In this document: in pieces, positions 1 to 5,324 of the stretch | How the letters are laid out: the number at the start of each line of letters is the position of its first letter | How positions within the stretch are numbered: position 1 is the first letter of the stretch | NCBI GenBank assembly: GCA_947372225.1 | Contig: CANBSV010000105.1 | Location: 1-9,134, forward strand | Source of the DNA: Burkholderiales bacterium | Lineage (GTDB): Bacteria > Pseudomonadota > Gammaproteobacteria > Burkholderiales > Burkholderiaceae_C | DNA: 9,134 nt | Direction: 5' to 3' | Position numbers and translations under genes: made by a program | The notes under the pieces: model-generated | The model's database searches: none | Told to the model about the DNA's origin: nothing | Seen by the model: only the letters and a program-made list of their open reading frames with translations

Positions 1-1507
1 GCATGTCGGTCGCACCCGACACATTGACCTGGGCCTTCAGCGCATCGACGGTGTTGTCGACGGGTGCCTTGTTCTCCAGTTGCACACCGGCATCCGCGAA
101 CAGCCGGTAGACCTGCGCGCGCACATCCTCGTCGCTCATCTCGGCATAACAGCGGCCGTCGTAGGCATAGAACTGCTGCTGCCATCGGCGAATGGCGATG
201 ACACCGTCGCGGGTATACCGCTGGCCGACCAGCGCGCGAGCTGCCTGCACAGGCGCCTTTGGGCTGACGGTGGCGGCATGAGGTGGTGCAGCCGAACGCG
301 CCCGCCGCAGGTCACTGCGAAGTGCCGACACCGGCGTGCCGGTGGCCTTCTTCAGCGCCGTGATGAGCGCGGCTTCCTCGGTGGCTGTCAGTGGGCTGCG
401 CGCAATCTCGGAAAGGATCGTCTCGCATGTCTCTGCCGGCGACTCGCCGAGCAGCTCGCAGTTTTGAATCAACCGCGTCAACGAGGTGGCCGACATCCGG
501 GCGCGCTTGATGGCCGCATCGGCCTGGGCCGAGGCGTCGCTGCAGTCGTCAAATTCCAGCGGCTGCTTGAAGCCCACCAGCTCCAGGAACATGTTCCCGT
601 GGATGTGAGCGCAGTGAGCGTGCAAGCACTTGAAGCCGGGCGCCGCAAGGCCGCCAAGCCCCGCCGGAAAGTACACGGCCTGGGTGATGCCGTTGTCGCT
701 TGAATGCTCCGCCTCATTCGGACAGCGCACATAGACCGCGCCATCCTTCGAGCCCAATGCCCAGCCGTGTTCGCTCAACCACGCGACCGCGTCGTCATTC
801 ACGTCGACCATGTTGCGAGCCCGCGCCAGCTCCGCGGATGGCTTCGAGGTACTCACCCCGCCAGCGACGCCGAACCGCGCCGCCAGGGCCTGCTGCAGCG
901 CCAGGAACTGCGCTTCTGTGATCTCTGGGATGTCGGCCGGCAGGCCTCCCTCCCATTCGTACCTCACGCCGCTGGGGTGCGTTCCGCAGGCAACGAACTG
1001 CTGGCCGTCGCACAGAAACTCGACGGGGCCGTCAGCGGTTTTGACGATCGCTTTCGACAGCTTGCCGACGGCCGAGACGCGCACAGTGAGCAGCAGCTTG
1101 CCGCTGTTGGGGCGCATGCGACAGGGCAGCGCCATACCCAGCTCGGCCTCGACAAACCGCCGGACCTCGGCCGACTTCTCGGGGTCGGGGATGTCGATGT
1201 CGATCGCGCGAACGCAGCGCGTCTGCACGCAAATGCCGTAGCGTGGATCTTTCGACCAGCGCTCGATGTGACTGCTGTCAGAGATGCGCTCAGTCCACCT
1301 CGAGATGCCGACAACGAACCCCTCCTGGCTGAACATGGAGGGCGTCTTGCCGATCGCCTTCATCTTGCTGTTGGGGCTGATCTTGGCCGTGGTGTCGGAC
1401 ACCACCGGCAGCAGGTCAGCGGTTAGGCCGAGTGCTGAGGCGAAGTGTTCCCACTCGGCCTGCGTGGCGCCGTAGCTCGTGCGTGTTGTGCAATCGTTAG
1501 AATTCAT
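1..1507 (-). CDS. Bifunctional DNA primase/polymerase of a phage or satellite, N-terminal part (C-terminus beyond window)
   Basis: The minus-strand frame is open from ATG at 1507 to the left edge, giving 502 residues without a stop. Residues about 1-205 look like the prim-pol (archaeo-eukaryotic primase type) domain of phages and integrative elements. The acidic motif AIDIDIPDP (residues 101-109) fits the metal-binding DxD, and RPNSGKLLL (about 122-130) and GTHPSGVRYEW (175-185) are typical of the family. Residues about 260-300 carry a Cys/His cluster (RCPNEAEH, then CLHAHCAH) that resembles a zinc-binding element. The last 60 visible residues (WQQQFYAYDGRCY and following) resemble the start of the D5-type helicase N-terminal region, so the complete protein is probably a primase-helicase that starts replication of the element. 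The start is supported by AGGAG at 1518-1522, ten bases upstream. A hairpin-rich leader precedes the gene. The family call is from motifs; the helicase part is inferred because it lies outside the window. Confidence 0.85.
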   Translation of the reverse strand, partial: MNSNDCTTRTSYGATQAEWEHFASALGLTADLLPVVSDTTAKISPNSKMKAIGKTPSMFSQEGFVVGISRWTERISDSSHIERWSKDPRYGICVQTRCVRAIDIDIPDPEKSAEVRRFVEAELGMALPCRMRPNSGKLLLTVRVSAVGKLSKAIVKTADGPVEFLCDGQQFVACGTHPSGVRYEWEGGLPADIPEITEAQFLALQQALAARFGVAGGVSTSKPSAELARARNMVDVNDDAVAWLSEHGWALGSKDGAVYVRCPNEAEHSSDNGITQAVYFPAGLGGLAAPGFKCLHAHCAHIHGNMFLELVGFKQPLEFDDCSDASAQADAAIKRARMSATSLTRLIQNCELLGESPAETCETILSEIARSPLTATEEAALITALKKATGTPVSALRSDLRRARSAAPPHAATVSPKAPVQAARALVGQRYTRDGVIAIRRWQQQFYAYDGRCYAEMSDEDVRAQVYRLFADAGVQLENKAPVDNTVDALKAQVNVSGATDM

Positions 1508-1512
1508 GTTGT

Positions 1513-1580
1513 CGGCGCTCCTACGCCGGACCGTCGTGAAGACGGTGTTTTTCAGAGGACGCCACCGGCCAGGGTGGCGT
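1513..1580 (-). promoter_or_regulatory. Structured leader of the primase gene: three tandem hairpins
   Basis: The gap between the 67-aa gene and the primase contains three perfect inverted repeats. The first is CGGCG 1513-1517 with CGCCG 1524-1528; its six-base loop, read on the minus strand, is TAGGAG and so contains the primase Shine-Dalgarno. The second is ACCGTC 1530-1535 with GACGGT 1541-1546 (loop of five). The third is ACGCCACC 1559-1566 with GGTGGCGT 1573-1580 (loop of six). The arrangement is seen directly. A role in controlling primase translation or premature termination is inferred. Confidence 0.55.
1530..1552 (+). terminator. Terminator-like hairpin on the strand opposite the primase gene (first of two)
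   Basis: A six-base-pair stem (1530-1535 with 1541-1546) with a five-base loop is followed on the plus strand by G and five T (1547-1552). This has the form of an intrinsic terminator for rightward transcription. No plus-strand gene precedes it. It would end a transcript running antisense to the primase start and ribosome-binding site. The short stem keeps confidence moderate. Confidence 0.4.
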
Positions 1581-1588
1581 TTTCGTTT
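1559..1588 (+). terminator. Terminator-like hairpin on the strand opposite the primase gene (second of two)
   Basis: An eight-base-pair GC-rich stem (1559-1566 with 1573-1580) with loop GGCCAG is followed on the plus strand by a T-rich tail, TTTCGTTT (1581-1588). On the minus strand no T-run follows the stem, so it does not look like a terminator for the element's own genes. It lies seven bases beyond the end of the preceding terminator-like hairpin, forming a tandem pair. Confidence 0.45.
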
Positions 1589-1595
1589 GAGGGAT

Positions 1596-1799
1596 TCAGT
1601 TGGTGGTTGCAGCCGCGCGCTGCCGGGCTTCGAGCCGGCCCAGAGCAGCCTCGATGGCGCCTTCGGTGTGCGCCCAGATGGGGCTGTCGTCGCCCAGGGC
1701 GCCCAGGCAGTACACCGGCGTGGGCCCATCGCTGCGAAGCAGGCTCAGGCCCATCAGCGCGGCGCGTGCACGTAGCGTCTCGAAGTTGGCGGCGCTCAT
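1596..1799 (-). CDS. Small element protein of unknown function, 67 aa
   Basis: The ATG at 1799 overlaps the TGA of the upstream AlpA-family gene (ATGA), and GGAGG lies about seven bases upstream inside that gene, so the two are probably translationally coupled. This start gives 67 residues; the frame stays open further upstream, but that part overlaps the AlpA-family gene and is not needed. The sequence begins MSAANFETLRARAALMGLSL and continues with an RSDGPTPVY segment, resembling short uncharacterised proteins common in Burkholderiales prophages and elements (LRARAAL, then an L-R-S/T-D segment and an aromatic). There is no signal peptide or membrane segment. No function can be assigned. Its position between an AlpA regulator and the primase suggests an early, accessory role. 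Confidence 0.7.
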   Translation of the reverse strand: MSAANFETLRARAALMGLSLLRSDGPTPVYCLGALGDDSPIWAHTEGAIEAALGRLEARQRAAATTN

Positions 1800-2002
1800 G
1801 AGCGTCCTCCGGCGATGAACGCCTGGATGTCTGTCAGGCGCCACCGTGCAAAACGCGGTCGCGCTATCGCAGGTGCGGGGAAACGATGCGCCGCCATTTC
1901 GCGGTACAGCGTCGGCCGGCTCTGAGCTGTCAGTGCCAGCACTTCGGCGACGCGAAGCAAACGATCGTGCGATTGAGGACCATGGGTCGGGGCGGTTTTC
2001 AT
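1796..2002 (-). CDS. AlpA-family helix-turn-helix regulator, 68 aa
   Basis: Nearly the whole protein is one AlpA/MerR-like DNA-binding domain. RLLRVAEVLALTAQSRPTLYR (about residues 14-34) is the helix-turn-helix, followed by the family's typical RFPAPAIARPRFARWRLTDI and IQAFIAGG. AlpA proteins are small activators of integrase or excision genes in P4-like satellites and cryptic prophages. The start ATG at 2002 has GAAAGG about eight bases upstream. The stop overlaps the start of the 67-aa gene. A second, larger AlpA-like gene lies 129 bp upstream on the same strand. The family call rests on the pattern L-R-x-x-E-V-L-x-L-T, S-R-x-T-L-Y-R, F-P-x-P, and W-R-x-x-D-I. Confidence 0.82.
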   Translation of the reverse strand: MKTAPTHGPQSHDRLLRVAEVLALTAQSRPTLYREMAAHRFPAPAIARPRFARWRLTDIQAFIAGGRS

Positions 2003-2131
2003 ACCGTGGACCTTTCGATGGGCGGTGAGACAGAACGAATTGTTCCAGGCCGAAAGTTGGCGAGGTTACAGATGGGCGGAGAGCAAGCGCTGGCGCGAGT
2101 TGGCGGCGATTGCGTGGTGTAATCACGCCGT

Positions 2132-2509
2132 TCACCGCTGCTTCTCCAGCGCCACCAGGACGGCCTGCTGGTCGTACCGCGCCACGGCGCCGCGCCAGAT
2201 CACCGGAATGCGCGGCGACTGGGCCTTGCGATCCTTCGCGAAAAAGGACTCCGACCGGCCTGTGGCCTCGGCGATTTGCCGCGTGTTGAGAAGGGCAGGG
2301 TTGCCGGCAGCGAGTGCCTCGTCGCGCTCGGCGATTCGCGCGGCGATCCAGGCGTCGATCTCGGCTTCGACGAAGCGCACGGCCTTGTAGCCGAGCCTGA
2401 CCGGCTTTGGGAACCGGCCCTCGTCGATCAGGGCATACAGCTTGGACTTCTTGTATCCGGTGCGCTGCTCGACGGCAGGCAGCGGCAGCAAGGTGAGGGA
2501 GGAGGACAT
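2132..2509 (-). CDS. AlpA-like regulator with two helix-turn-helix modules, 125 aa
   Basis: Residues about 7-58 match the AlpA pattern: AVEQRTGYKKSKLYALIDEG forms the helix-turn-helix, followed by RFPKPVRLGYKAVRF and EIDAWIAARIAERD. After a short linker, residues about 73-125 repeat the layout in diverged form: LNTRQIAEATGRSESFFAKD, then IPVIWRGAVARYD and a final helix. Ordinary AlpA proteins have one such module in about 65-90 residues. I chose ATG 2509 because AAAAGG lies nine bases upstream; a TTG at 2548 in the same frame would add 13 residues but has no ribosome-binding site. As the first gene of the minus-strand set it is probably a control gene. The second module is a visual judgement and could be a different winged-helix type. 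Confidence 0.75.
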   Translation of the reverse strand: MSSSLTLLPLPAVEQRTGYKKSKLYALIDEGRFPKPVRLGYKAVRFVEAEIDAWIAARIAERDEALAAGNPALLNTRQIAEATGRSESFFAKDRKAQSPRIPVIWRGAVARYDQQAVLVALEKQR

Positions 2510-2557
2510 GAGGGGTGGCCTTTTCACAAGGCGCCGCACGTCACTCAAGAAATGGAC

Positions 2558-2579
2558 GTGGCGACGCTTGGGTCGCCAC
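2558..2579. repeat. Inverted repeat upstream of the double-module AlpA gene
   Basis: GTGGCGAC (2558-2565) is repeated inverted as GTCGCCAC (2572-2579), with six bases between them. It lies about 50 bases upstream of the ATG of the 125-aa regulator gene. There is no T-run on either side, so it is not an intrinsic terminator. An operator for the adjacent helix-turn-helix protein is possible, but this is inference from position. Confidence 0.4.
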
Positions 2580-2982
2580 TCCTAGGCGTCTTTCAGCCTA
2601 CATCTACGCCATTCCACCTCGTCACCGGCTGGGAGTGAAACGCCGGACTTGTGTGGGGTCGTCCGCTCTTCGTGGCGGTCCACGTTCAAGCCCCCGGTGG
2701 GTGCCTGACCTGTACGCAACCCACCTTGCAGTAGGCTCGCCTCAAACACCGGCCCAGCATATGGGAGTCAACGCGGTGCGATGGGCGAAACTTACCACAC
2801 ACCCTGCGACACACGCCTCCATAATGGTTCCACGCACCGTTGGGTTCCGCGTTTCGGAATTGAATCGGGGCCTTGGTGGAAGCGTAAGTGGTAGCGGTCG
2901 TGTACCAGTGCCCTAAAACGTAGCCCGTTTCATAGGTAAAACACGATCCGAGTTCGTACGCCCCCGGTTCCACCAAACCACT

Positions 2983-3009
2983 GGCCCGGATGGCTTCCGG
3001 GCCTTTTTT
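2983..3009 (+). terminator. Strong intrinsic terminator, rightward
   Basis: GGCCCGGA (2983-2990) pairs perfectly with TCCGGGCC (2996-3003) around a five-base loop and is followed directly by six T (3004-3009). This is a textbook intrinsic terminator for plus-strand transcription. It lies 94 bases before the ModA-like gene. The nearest upstream DNA has no plus-strand gene I can support, so what it terminates is unknown: a non-coding RNA, a chromosomal gene cut off by the element, or read-through from the element. Confidence 0.8.
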
Positions 3010-3102
3010 CGCGCAGATTTCGTTGTCGTGGCGGTTCCGGTAACCCTGCGATTGCTTGCGCTGAAGGTCTCGTCGACCTGAAGCTGAAAGGCAGAGCACG
3101 GC

Positions 3103-3849
3103 ATGACAAGACTCGTCTTGTGGTTTGCAGCGCTTGCTTGCGTTGCCATCAACGTTCAAGCCGCTGAGGTCAGTGTTGCGGTGGCATCGAACTTCACCGT
3201 CCCCATGCGCAAGATCGCAGACGCCTTTGAACGCGAGACGGGGCACCAGGCGGTGCTGTCATCGGGCTCCACGGGCGGCTTTCATGTGCAGATCAAGAAC
3301 GGTGCGCCGTTTGAAATCTTGCTGGCGGCCGATGATGAAACACCGCTCAAGATCGAGAGTGATGGACTGGGAGTCGAAGGTTCGCGCTTCACCTATGCGA
3401 TCGGCCGTCTGGCGTTGTGGAGTTCGCGGCTCGGGTTCGTCGATGACAAGGGCGAGGTCTTGCGCAGCGGCAAGTTCGAGCGCATCGCCATCGCCAACCC
3501 CAAACTGGCGCCGTATGGCGCAGCGGCCCTGGAAACATTGACCAGGCTGGGGTTGTTGAATGACTTGCAGCCCAAACTGGTCAAAGGCGAGAACATCGCG
3601 CAGACCTATCAGTTCGTTGCCACCGGCAATGTCGAACTGGGTTTTGTGGCGCTATCGCAGGTCATCTCTGACGGGAAGATTTCCCGCGGCTCTGGATGGC
3701 TCGTCCCCACGGCTCTGCACGACCCGATCCGGCAAGACGCCATCCTCTTGGCCAACGGCAAGGATCACCCTGCGGCCATCGCCCTGATGAAATTTCTGCG
3801 GGGTGAAAAGGCCAAAGCCATCATCCGCTCTTTCGGATACGACCTGTGA
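3103..3849 (+). CDS. ModA-like periplasmic molybdate-type substrate-binding protein, 248 aa
   Basis: The N-terminus is a signal peptide: a charged start (MTR), a hydrophobic core, and a likely cleavage after NVQA (residue 20). The mature protein begins AEVSVAVASNF, the ModA pattern for the first beta strand and an oxyanion-binding Ser (S29). SSGSTGGFHVQIKNGAPFE (53-71) contains the second Ser/Thr cluster and the family's Q-I-x-N-G-A-P-F-D/E. Further family motifs are YAIGRLALWS (98-107), APYGAAA (136-142) and QTYQFVATGNVELGFVALSQ (167-186). Length is normal for the family. It would bind molybdate, tungstate or a similar oxyanion and deliver it to an ABC transporter. No modB or modC permease or ATPase gene is adjacent; the next gene is a DUF1653 gene. 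The ATG has AAAGG eleven bases upstream. The family is secure; the substrate is inferred. Confidence 0.9.
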   Translation: MTRLVLWFAALACVAINVQAAEVSVAVASNFTVPMRKIADAFERETGHQAVLSSGSTGGFHVQIKNGAPFEILLAADDETPLKIESDGLGVEGSRFTYAIGRLALWSSRLGFVDDKGEVLRSGKFERIAIANPKLAPYGAAALETLTRLGLLNDLQPKLVKGENIAQTYQFVATGNVELGFVALSQVISDGKISRGSGWLVPTALHDPIRQDAILLANGKDHPAAIALMKFLRGEKAKAIIRSFGYDL

Positions 3850-4094
3850 TGAACTTGCCCGACCTCCCTCACACGCCTTTGGGCCGCTATCGCCACTACA
3901 AGGGCGGCGAGTACGAGGTGGTGGGGGTGGCCCGCCATAGCGAAACGCTGGAACCGCTGGTGGTGTACCGGCCGCTCTATGACGATTCAGGCCTGTGGGT
4001 GCGACCACACGCGATGTTCTTCGAACGCATCAACGTCGAAGGTCGCCTCCAGCCCAGGTTCCAGCCCGTGCCAGGACCGGAATGTTCTGCCTGA
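3849..4094 (+). CDS. DUF1653 domain protein, 81 aa
   Basis: The TGA of the ModA-like gene and this ATG share one base (TGATG), so translation is probably coupled. A GTG one codon earlier is an alternative start. The protein is almost entirely one DUF1653 domain: LGRYRHYKGGEYEVVGVARH (about 11-30), followed by SETLEPLVVYRPLY, LWVRPHAMFFE and an R-F near the end. This compact all-beta domain is widespread in bacteria and occurs alone or fused to other domains. Its biochemical role is not established. No signal peptide is present, so it is cytoplasmic, unlike its upstream partner. The pairing may reflect co-transcription rather than shared function. Confidence 0.88.
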   Translation: MNLPDLPHTPLGRYRHYKGGEYEVVGVARHSETLEPLVVYRPLYDDSGLWVRPHAMFFERINVEGRLQPRFQPVPGPECSA

Positions 4095-4193
4095 GCAGCG
4101 TCTTGTCCGGGCGCACCTCTGGTAACGTCGCGCACCTCCGATGGCCCTGGATTGGGCCGTGGGAATTTCGTTTGGGATCCGCAGCGCCTGCCG

Positions 4194-4240
4194 TGATGAG
4201 ATGCGTTGTGCGGTCCCTCATCAAATCATCTTGATCAAGA
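4194..4240. promoter_or_regulatory. Inverted repeat and 12-bp palindrome ahead of the 45-aa gene
   Basis: TGATGAG (4194-4200) is inverted as CTCATCA (4217-4223) with 16 bases between. Directly after it, TCTTGATCAAGA (4229-4240) is a perfect 12-base palindrome, 16 bases before the ATG at 4257. These could be operator or RNA-structure elements of the 162-bp leader. I could not fit a convincing -35/-10 pair, so the function is unassigned. Confidence 0.3.
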
Positions 4241-4256
4241 CTAAAAGAGACACACC

Positions 4257-4394
4257 ATGAGCGCTGACAGACACCGCGGTATTCGCCGGGAAAAGCAAAA
4301 ACGGGCCAAGGACATGAAGCGCGAGCTCAAGCGTCAGATTGCTGAAGCTGTGGCCGCCAAAGCTGCCAACGAACAAGCGCCCAAGGCCGCTTAA
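4257..4394 (+). CDS. Small, highly basic protein, 45 aa
   Basis: The ATG at 4257 has a weak purine-rich site (AAGAG) about seven bases upstream, and the frame ends at TAA 4392-4394. The first 27 residues are very rich in Arg and Lys (RHRGIRREKQKRAKDMKREL), and the rest is Ala-rich and ends QAPKAA. The whole protein is probably one long helix with a positively charged half. Such a composition fits binding to RNA or DNA, or a ribosome-associated role, but I recognise no named family. It sits between a 162-bp leader with palindromes and a long hairpin just after the stop, so it appears to be its own transcription unit. Being short, it could be missed by length cut-offs. Confidence 0.65.
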   Translation: MSADRHRGIRREKQKRAKDMKRELKRQIAEAVAAKAANEQAPKAA

Positions 4395-4413
4395 AAAGCG
4401 GCTCGAGACCATT

Positions 4414-4452
4414 ACCAATGGCCTGTCGGCACCGCGCCGCCAGGCCATTGGT
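4414..4452. terminator. Long hairpin between convergent genes
   Basis: ACCAATGGCCTG (4414-4425) is matched by its exact inverse, CAGGCCATTGGT (4441-4452). Inside the loop CGGC 4427-4430 pairs with GCCG 4436-4439, so the stem can reach 16 pairs with one mismatch. It lies 20 bases after the 45-aa gene's stop and three bases from the hexR stop on the other strand. Neither side has a run of T, so it is not a classical intrinsic terminator. A shared end for both converging transcripts, or a 3' stabilising structure, is the likely role. Confidence 0.6.
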
Positions 4453-4454
4453 GT

Positions 4455-5318
4455 TCAAGCGTCGGCATAGCGCTTGGTTCGCAGGTTTTTCTTGATCTCG
4501 CGCAGCGTGCCCCGCAGCTTGTGCGGCAGGCGTAGCGCCACGCCGGTGGTCAGGATGTCAATGATCACAAGGTGGATCAGTCGCGACACCATCGGGCTGT
4601 AGCGGTCGTGGTCCTCCGGGTGATCGGCCGCCAGCAGGATGTGCTGCTCGCCATTGGCGGTGAGCGCCAGCGGGCTGCCGCTGGCGGTGATCAAGATGGT
4701 GGTCGCACCCTTGCGACGGGCGATGTCGGCCGCATCGAGCAAGTCGCGGCTGCGGCCCGAATTGGAAATCACCACCGCGCAGTCACCCGGCTGCAGCATG
4801 GTCGCGCTCATGACCTGTATGTGCCCGTCGCTCACCGACTGAGCGTGCACGCCCAGTCTGAAAAACTTGTGCTGCGCGTCTTGCGCCACGATGCCCGAAT
4901 TACCCACGCCATAGAACTCGATGCGCCGTCCGGATCGGCCAGCGCTCGCGAGCGCTTCAATGGCGAGTTCGAAGGCGTGTGGGGCCGCATCGGCACGGTA
5001 CTTGAGCAGCGCGCTGACCGCGTTGTCGATCACCTTCACCACGATGTCGGCCGGCGGGTCGGACTCGTCCACGCTGCGGTGCACGAACGGCACTCCTTCG
5101 TTGACCGAACCGGCCAGCGCGCGCTTGAAGTCGATCAATCCGGCATACCCCAGGCTGCGGCAAAACCGCACCACGGTGGGTTTGCTCACCTCGGCCTGAT
5201 CTGCCAGTCTGGCCACGGGCAGGCTGGTGAAACTGCGCGGGTCCGCCAGCAGCAGCCGCGCCACCTTTTGTTCCGCGGGTGACAGCCCCGCCAGACTGGC
5301 CTGGATGCGCTCGAGCAT
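4455..5318 (-). CDS. hexR: HexR, RpiR-family regulator of the Entner-Doudoroff and zwf genes, 287 aa
   Basis: Residues 1-77 form the RpiR helix-turn-helix domain (LSPAEQKVARLLLADP, then SLPVARLADQAEVSKPTVVR with recognition helix about 45-56, then FCRSLGYAGLIDFKRALA). Residues about 125-260 are a sugar isomerase (SIS) domain with GVGNSGIVAQDA (137-148) and SNSGRSRDLLD (185-195). The segment RYSPMVSRLIHLVIIDILTTGVALR (positions 239-263) is typical of HexR. In Pseudomonas, HexR represses zwf, edd and other glucose genes and is released by KDPG, the product of Edd, bound in the SIS domain. Here the gene starts six bases after the zwf stop, with GGAG of its ribosome-binding site inside the end of zwf, so it is the second gene of the zwf operon. 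It probably regulates its own operon and the divergent edd-eda. The assignment of HexR rather than another RpiR paralogue rests on sequence plus context. Confidence 0.93.
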   Translation of the reverse strand: MLERIQASLAGLSPAEQKVARLLLADPRSFTSLPVARLADQAEVSKPTVVRFCRSLGYAGLIDFKRALAGSVNEGVPFVHRSVDESDPPADIVVKVIDNAVSALLKYRADAAPHAFELAIEALASAGRSGRRIEFYGVGNSGIVAQDAQHKFFRLGVHAQSVSDGHIQVMSATMLQPGDCAVVISNSGRSRDLLDAADIARRKGATTILITASGSPLALTANGEQHILLAADHPEDHDRYSPMVSRLIHLVIIDILTTGVALRLPHKLRGTLREIKKNLRTKRYADA

Positions 5319-5324
5319 GGGGGC

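Larger units (their letters stand above)
2510..3102. other. 593-bp region without a supported gene; junction of mobile element and chromosome
   Basis: No reading frame here has a ribosome-binding site, family resemblance and coding-like third-position bias together. A 186-codon minus-strand frame (2686-3246) runs into the start of the ModA-like gene and has no credible start. The segment 2821-2940 has 63 G or C in 120 bases, below the flanking genes. Small inverted repeats are at 2558-2579, 2583-2600, 2671-2684 and 2696-2725, and a strong terminator is at 2983-3009. I found no tRNA, tmRNA, RNase P or 4.5S RNA signature. The end of the element must lie somewhere in or near this region, but the matching repeat from its other end is outside the window, so no attachment site can be placed. 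Confidence 0.5.

Noticed and set aside
80..1426. Two long plus-strand frames (80-703 and 704-1426)
   Set aside because: They lie opposite the continuous primase frame, which carries recognisable catalytic motifs. Their translations look like reversed high-GC coding sequence.
2546..2548. TTG start giving a 138-aa version of the double-module AlpA protein
   Set aside because: There is no Shine-Dalgarno before it, and the extra residues do not belong to the domain. ATG 2509 has a better-placed purine site.
2941..2978. Possible tRNA or tmRNA 3' end (GTTCGTACGCCCCC, then TTCCACCA) as an attachment site
   Set aside because: The sequence resembles a T-loop and CCA end at a glance, but no five-pair T-stem or acceptor stem can be formed and no tmRNA tag or 5' end is found upstream.
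2686..3246. 186-codon minus-strand frame through the intergenic region into the ModA-like gene
   Set aside because: It has no credible start with a ribosome-binding site, no third-position GC bias like the neighbouring genes, no recognisable family, and it crosses the strong terminator and the signal peptide region of the opposite-strand gene.
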